A DNA stretch of 34,532 bases, from NCBI GenBank assembly GCA_937922945.1, contig CAKZUP010000035.1:1-34532 (forward strand), written 5' to 3'. The notes beneath the pieces were generated by a model, which saw nothing but the letters and a program-made list of their open reading frames with translations, had not been told where the DNA came from and did no database searches. Of this stretch, positions 31,448-34,532 are shown one piece after another. Made by a program: the position numbers and the translations under genes. Source of the stretch: an uncultured Granulosicoccaceae bacterium. GTDB taxonomy: Bacteria > Pseudomonadota > Gammaproteobacteria > Granulosicoccales > Granulosicoccaceae. Numbering within the stretch: position 1 is the first letter of the stretch; each line of letters opens with the position of its first letter.

Positions 31448-32208
31448 CAACTCGCACCCGGATAAGAGCGCTGAAGCACTTGCATCGTCGATAGCATGTG
31501 CCCAAGATGCTCGGTGTGTCTGAAGCCGGTCCTGCCTCCGGAATGTGCAAAAGGATCTTCCGGTACAGCCAGACAAGCCTGTGCCAATGTGTTTGACACA
31601 GACTGCATCCACGGTTTGTGCAAACTTTGCGGTAGCGGCGCTATACCCTGTTCATGCATCGCTTGATCGGTGCTGTCGTTGCCAAACATTTCACCGCTGT
31701 AGGGCCACAGGTAATTCAGCGCAGCTTGCATACGTGCATGACTCTCAGGCGTACCGTCACCCAACGCGATAACCGTTTCCGCTGAACGCTCCAGGTGGTA
31801 CTGCGCTTCTTTGACTGACTTAGAAGCTATTTCAGAAACACGCTGATCGGAGGATTGTCGCAACGCGCTCAGCCAAGGCACTTGGAACGCATCGAACAGA
31901 AATTGTCTAACCATGGTGCGACCAAAATCTTCATTCGGCACTTCCAGCATTAAAATATTTCGAAAATCGTACGCATCACGCATGAAGGCCAGATCGTTTG
32001 CCGATCTGTTTTTACCTTCAACCTCTGCGGCATAGCCAAGCCACAACTGAGTTTGCCCGATAAGGTCAAGTGCCGTATTGGCCAAAGCAATATCTTCTTC
32101 CAGTGCTGGCCCGACACCACACCATTCCGATGTGCGATGGCCCAGCACCAGTGCGTTATCACCCTGACGAAGCAAAAATTCAAACAATGGGTTCGGCGAC
32201 TCAGTCAT
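31444..32208 (-). CDS. paaC: Phenylacetyl-CoA 1,2-epoxidase structural subunit PaaC
   Basis: 254 residues, ferritin-like helical subunit that pairs with PaaA but normally lacks a catalytic iron site. Family segments: LGHRTSEWCGVGPALEEDIALAN, seen as GHRTSEWCG and EEDIALANTALDLIGQ, FLFDAFQ, ALRQSSDQRVSEIASKSVKEA and YHLERSAETVIALGDG. The start ATG overlaps the paaB stop by one base (TAATG) and the stop overlaps the paaD GTG by four. The gene is intact, with normal length for the family (about 250). Confidence 0.96.
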   Translation of the reverse strand: MTESPNPLFEFLLRQGDNALVLGHRTSEWCGVGPALEEDIALANTALDLIGQTQLWLGYAAEVEGKNRSANDLAFMRDAYDFRNILMLEVPNEDFGRTMVRQFLFDAFQVPWLSALRQSSDQRVSEIASKSVKEAQYHLERSAETVIALGDGTPESHARMQAALNYLWPYSGEMFGNDSTDQAMHEQGIAPLPQSLHKPWMQSVSNTLAQACLAVPEDPFAHSGGRTGFRHTEHLGHMLSTMQVLQRSYPGASW

Positions 32209-32498
32209 TACATATTGCCTGCATCGTCTGGAATATCATAGAACGAAGGGTGGCGATAGACTTTGTCTCGTGACGGTTCGTACAGAGGTCCTTTGTCGCT
32301 CGGGCTGGATGCAGTGATACTTGAAGCTTCAACCACCCAAATACTCGTACCCTCGTTGCGTCGGGTATAAACATCGCGGGCATTTTTAATGGCACGCTCG
32401 GCATCAGGTGCATGCAGCGATCCAACATGACGATGGCTCATACCATGCTGGCCTCGAATAAAGATTTCCCATAAGGGCCATTCTTTGGACTCTGTCAT
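32208..32498 (-). CDS. paaB: Phenylacetyl-CoA 1,2-epoxidase subunit PaaB
   Basis: 96 residues, the usual PaaB length. PLWEIFIRGQHGMSHRHVGSLHA at the N-terminus, seen as WEIFIRGQHG and HVGSLHAPDAE, is the family signature; DVYTRRNEGTSIWVVEAS follows and is conserved. PaaB is a small structural subunit of the epoxidase complex. Four bases separate it from the paaA stop, and its own stop overlaps the paaC ATG. Confidence 0.97.
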   Translation of the reverse strand: MTESKEWPLWEIFIRGQHGMSHRHVGSLHAPDAERAIKNARDVYTRRNEGTSIWVVEASSITASSPSDKGPLYEPSRDKVYRHPSFYDIPDDAGNM

Positions 32499-32502
32499 CA
32501 GA

Positions 32503-33498
32503 TTACCCTGCTTTCGCGGCTTTTAGCGCTTTTTTCTCAGCGTGAGCCATCATGCCCTCGCGAACCCAGGCACCATCTGCCCAGGCCTTCTTGCGCGTGT
32601 CCAACCGTTCCGTATTACACGGCCCATTGCCATTAAGCACATCGTAGAACTCATTCCAATCTGGTTCGGAAAAATCGTAGTGACCAGTTGCCTCATTCCA
32701 CTTCAGTTTCTCATCGGGGATGGTTAGGCCAAGAAACTCTGCTTGTGGTGCGGTTTCATCAACAAACTTTTGTCGCAGCTCGTCGTTGGTGTTCATCTTG
32801 ATTTTCCAGGCCATGGATTGCGCTGAATGAACACTGTCTTTGTCTGACGGGCCAAACATCATCAGTGACGGATACCAGAACCGGTTCAGCGCATCCTGCG
32901 CCATGCGAAACTGCTCGGGCGTACCGTTTTTTGCCATGGCAATCATGATGTGAAAACCCTGCCGCTGGTGAAAGCTTTCCTCTTTACAAATACGCACCAT
33001 GGCGCGCGCATAGGGACCATAGGAGGTGCGCTGCAATGGCACTTGATTCATAATAGCCGCGCCATCGACCAACCAACCCACCGCGCCCATGTCGGCCCAG
33101 GTAAGCGTTGGATAGTTAAAAATCGATGAATACTTCATCTGGCCATCGTGCAGCATCTGGTAAAGCTCATCGCGAGAGACTCCTAAAGTTTCCGCCGCAC
33201 AATAGAGATAAAGTCCGTGGCCAGCTTCGTCTTGCACTTTGGCCAATAGGTTGGCTTTGCGTTCAAGTGTGGGCGCACGCGTTATCCAATTACCTTCGGG
33301 TAACTGACCGACAATTTCTGAATGGGCATGCTGACCAATCTGGCGTATCAGATTTTTACGATACGCATCAGGCATATACTCTTTGGGTTCTATTTTTTCA
33401 CCTCGATCTATGCGTTTCTGAAACGCGCGATCTTCAGGCGATAGCTCTGCGAGTGTAGGAACCGCCTTACCCGTCGACTTAACCATTTGCGAATACAT
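32503..33498 (-). CDS. paaA: Phenylacetyl-CoA 1,2-epoxidase catalytic subunit PaaA
   Basis: 331 residues from ATG 33498, which has AAGGA eight bases upstream; a longer TTG reading from 33528 is rejected. Ferritin-like di-iron subunit that oxidises phenylacetyl-CoA to the ring-1,2-epoxide. Iron-ligand type motifs are visible: Glu61 in [16 protein letters not shown] (90-94) and EESFH (173-177), with [15 protein letters not shown] and [11 protein letters not shown] also family-typical. The last gene before it on this strand is a thiolase, 41 bases upstream of the chosen ATG. Confidence 0.97.
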   Translation of the reverse strand: MYSQMVKSTGKAVPTLAELSPEDRAFQKRIDRGEKIEPKEYMPDAYRKNLIRQIGQHAHSEIVGQLPEGNWITRAPTLERKANLLAKVQDEAGHGLYLYCAAETLGVSRDELYQMLHDGQMKYSSIFNYPTLTWADMGAVGWLVDGAAIMNQVPLQRTSYGPYARAMVRICKEESFHQRQGFHIMIAMAKNGTPEQFRMAQDALNRFWYPSLMMFGPSDKDSVHSAQSMAWKIKMNTNDELRQKFVDETAPQAEFLGLTIPDEKLKWNEATGHYDFSEPDWNEFYDVLNGNGPCNTERLDTRKKAWADGAWVREGMMAHAEKKALKAAKAG

Positions 33499-33539
33499 TG
33501 ATCGTTTCCTTTTAGGCCCGCTCAACAAGGCCTATTAAA

Positions 33540-34532
33540 TTAAACTCGTTCAATAATTAAGGCACAACCCTGCCCCACACCAACGCACATAGTACACAGC
33601 GCATAACGCCCACCGGTGCGCTTTAACTGATACGCAGCGGTTAGCACCAAACGCGCCCCAGACATACCTAACGGATGACCCAGTGCAATTGCTCCGCCGT
33701 TTGGATTAACGTGTTCCGCATCGTCTGGAATGTTTAATTCACGAAGCGAGGCAAGAGCCTGACTCGCAAATGCCTCATTGAGTTCGATAACGTCCATTTG
33801 ATCAAGACTTAATCCGCAGCGCTTGAGCAACTTTTGGCTCGCAGGAACCGGGCCGATACCCATGATTCGGGGTTCTACTCCTGCTGCACACATACCCACG
33901 ATACGAGCAAGAGGCGCGTGCAGTTCAGCCATCTTTTCACCACCAATCAGCAAAGCGGCCGCGCCATCATTCACCCCTGATGCGTTTCCTGCCGTTACTG
34001 TTTTATCACTGCCATTTAAGGGCTTCAGAGCAGCTAAGCTCTCAAGCTTGGTGCTGGGGCGAGGATGCTCATCAACCTCCACCAGTAAGTCATCACCTTT
34101 TTTTTGCGGCACTGCTACCGACATAAGCTCATTACGAAAGTAACCTGCTTCAAATGCATCCGCGTACCGAAGCTGCGATCGATGTGCAAACGCATCCTGA
34201 TCTTCACGGCTAATATTAAACGCTTCAGCCACGTTATCGCCTGTTTCCGGCATAGAATCCACACCGTATTTTGCTTGCATTCGCTGGTTCACAAATCGCC
34301 ACCCAATAGTGGTGTCGTAAACTTCGTTAGTACGTGAAAAAGCAGTATGCGCTTTTGGCATAACAAAAGGCGCCCGGCTCATACTTTCCACACCACCAGC
34401 AATGGCCAGCGAACTATCTCCGGCTTTAATGGCTCGGGCAGCCGTACCAACCGCATCCAGACCCGATGCACATAAACGATTAACCGTTATGCCTGTGGCA
34501 CTGGTTGGCAATCCAGCGAGCAGCGCCGCCAT
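33540..34532 (-). CDS. paaJ: Acetyl-CoA acyltransferase (3-oxoadipyl-CoA thiolase, PaaJ/PcaF-like), N-terminus cut by window edge
   Basis: 330 visible residues running off the window; complete relatives have about 400, so about 70 are missing and the Met at 34532 is an internal residue. Thiolase landmarks: nucleophilic Cys in NRLCASGLDAVG, GGVESMSRAPFVM, NASGVNDGAAALL, ELNEAFASQAL, catalytic His in GGAIALGHPLGMSGAR, and the second Cys in CTMCVGVGQG. It is on the same strand just before paaA, which supports the last thiolytic step of phenylacetate breakdown (3-oxoadipyl-CoA and the ring-opened C8 thioester). A generic acetoacetyl-CoA-type thiolase is the alternative; TIGWRF and DSMPETGDNVAE favour the PaaJ/PcaF group. 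Confidence 0.9.
   Translation of the reverse strand: MAALLAGLPTSATGITVNRLCASGLDAVGTAARAIKAGDSSLAIAGGVESMSRAPFVMPKAHTAFSRTNEVYDTTIGWRFVNQRMQAKYGVDSMPETGDNVAEAFNISREDQDAFAHRSQLRYADAFEAGYFRNELMSVAVPQKKGDDLLVEVDEHPRPSTKLESLAALKPLNGSDKTVTAGNASGVNDGAAALLIGGEKMAELHAPLARIVGMCAAGVEPRIMGIGPVPASQKLLKRCGLSLDQMDVIELNEAFASQALASLRELNIPDDAEHVNPNGGAIALGHPLGMSGARLVLTAAYQLKRTGGRYALCTMCVGVGQGCALIIERV

Noticed and set aside
31448..31612. N-terminal extension of the paaD reading frame
   Set aside because: It lies wholly inside paaC in another frame and has no PaaD similarity; homology begins just after the GTG at 31447, which overlaps the paaC stop.
1..34532. CRISPR array, tRNA, rRNA, insertion sequence or prophage genes
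   Set aside because: Looked for spaced direct repeats, cloverleaf-type sequence, transposase or integrase motifs; none seen.

Overview
The window looks like chromosomal DNA of a Gammaproteobacterium, probably a free-living and perhaps marine heterotroph. This rests on the gene families: a paa aerobic phenylacetate cluster, Idn/GntR-type gluconate genes close to the enterobacterial ones, a YbiI-like DksA/TraR protein, a glutathionyl-hydroquinone reductase, a BarA-like hybrid kinase and several ABC uptake operons. Genus cannot be told from the sequence. I see no rRNA, tRNA, transposase, integrase or CRISPR array.

Layout. 1-2763 (minus): a dipeptide/oligopeptide ABC operon (binding protein, DppB-type permease, start of a DppC-type permease). 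3114-6735: a glutathionyl-hydroquinone reductase and a fusion of two CDGSH iron-sulfur domains to an FMN glutamate-synthase domain, divergent from a LysR regulator with an ordered repeat pattern between them. 6858-7361: a short, divergent endonuclease V. 7552-9983 (plus): a polar amino-acid ABC operon. 10052-12804 (minus): a DksA/TraR zinc-finger protein, a polytopic membrane protein and an acyltransferase-3. 13341-18595 (minus): a two-gene signalling operon, a hybrid kinase (HK-REC-REC-HPt) overlapping a REC-PAS-GGDEF-EAL protein. 18998-28527: a sugar or sugar-acid locus, with a seven-gene minus-strand operon (ABC ATPase, binding protein, two permeases, SDR, beta-propeller lactonase, LacI regulator) next to divergent idnO-like and idnD-like genes. 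28629-29846: an AraC regulator and a VOC protein. 29891-34532 (minus): paaJ-like thiolase (cut by the window edge), then paaA, B, C, D, E.

How it works together. The clearest regulatory story is in the 19-28 kb locus. A GntR-like LacI regulator is encoded at the end of the ABC operon. Near-perfect GntR-type operators (ATGTTA-N4-TAACAT) lie just downstream of the predicted -10 of the ABC operon and over the predicted promoter between idnO and idnD. Import, lactone formation and opening, and the idonate/5-ketogluconate/gluconate interconversion therefore look like one regulon. No gluconate kinase and no Gnt/Idn permease is present in the window, so the ABC importer may replace the usual permease.

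In two unrelated ABC operons a strong GC-rich hairpin without a U-tract sits between the binding-protein gene and the first permease gene, suggesting post-transcriptional control of stoichiometry. The signalling pair links a multistep phosphorelay to cyclic-di-GMP turnover. The paa genes form a tight operon encoding the phenylacetyl-CoA epoxidase with an upstream thiolase.
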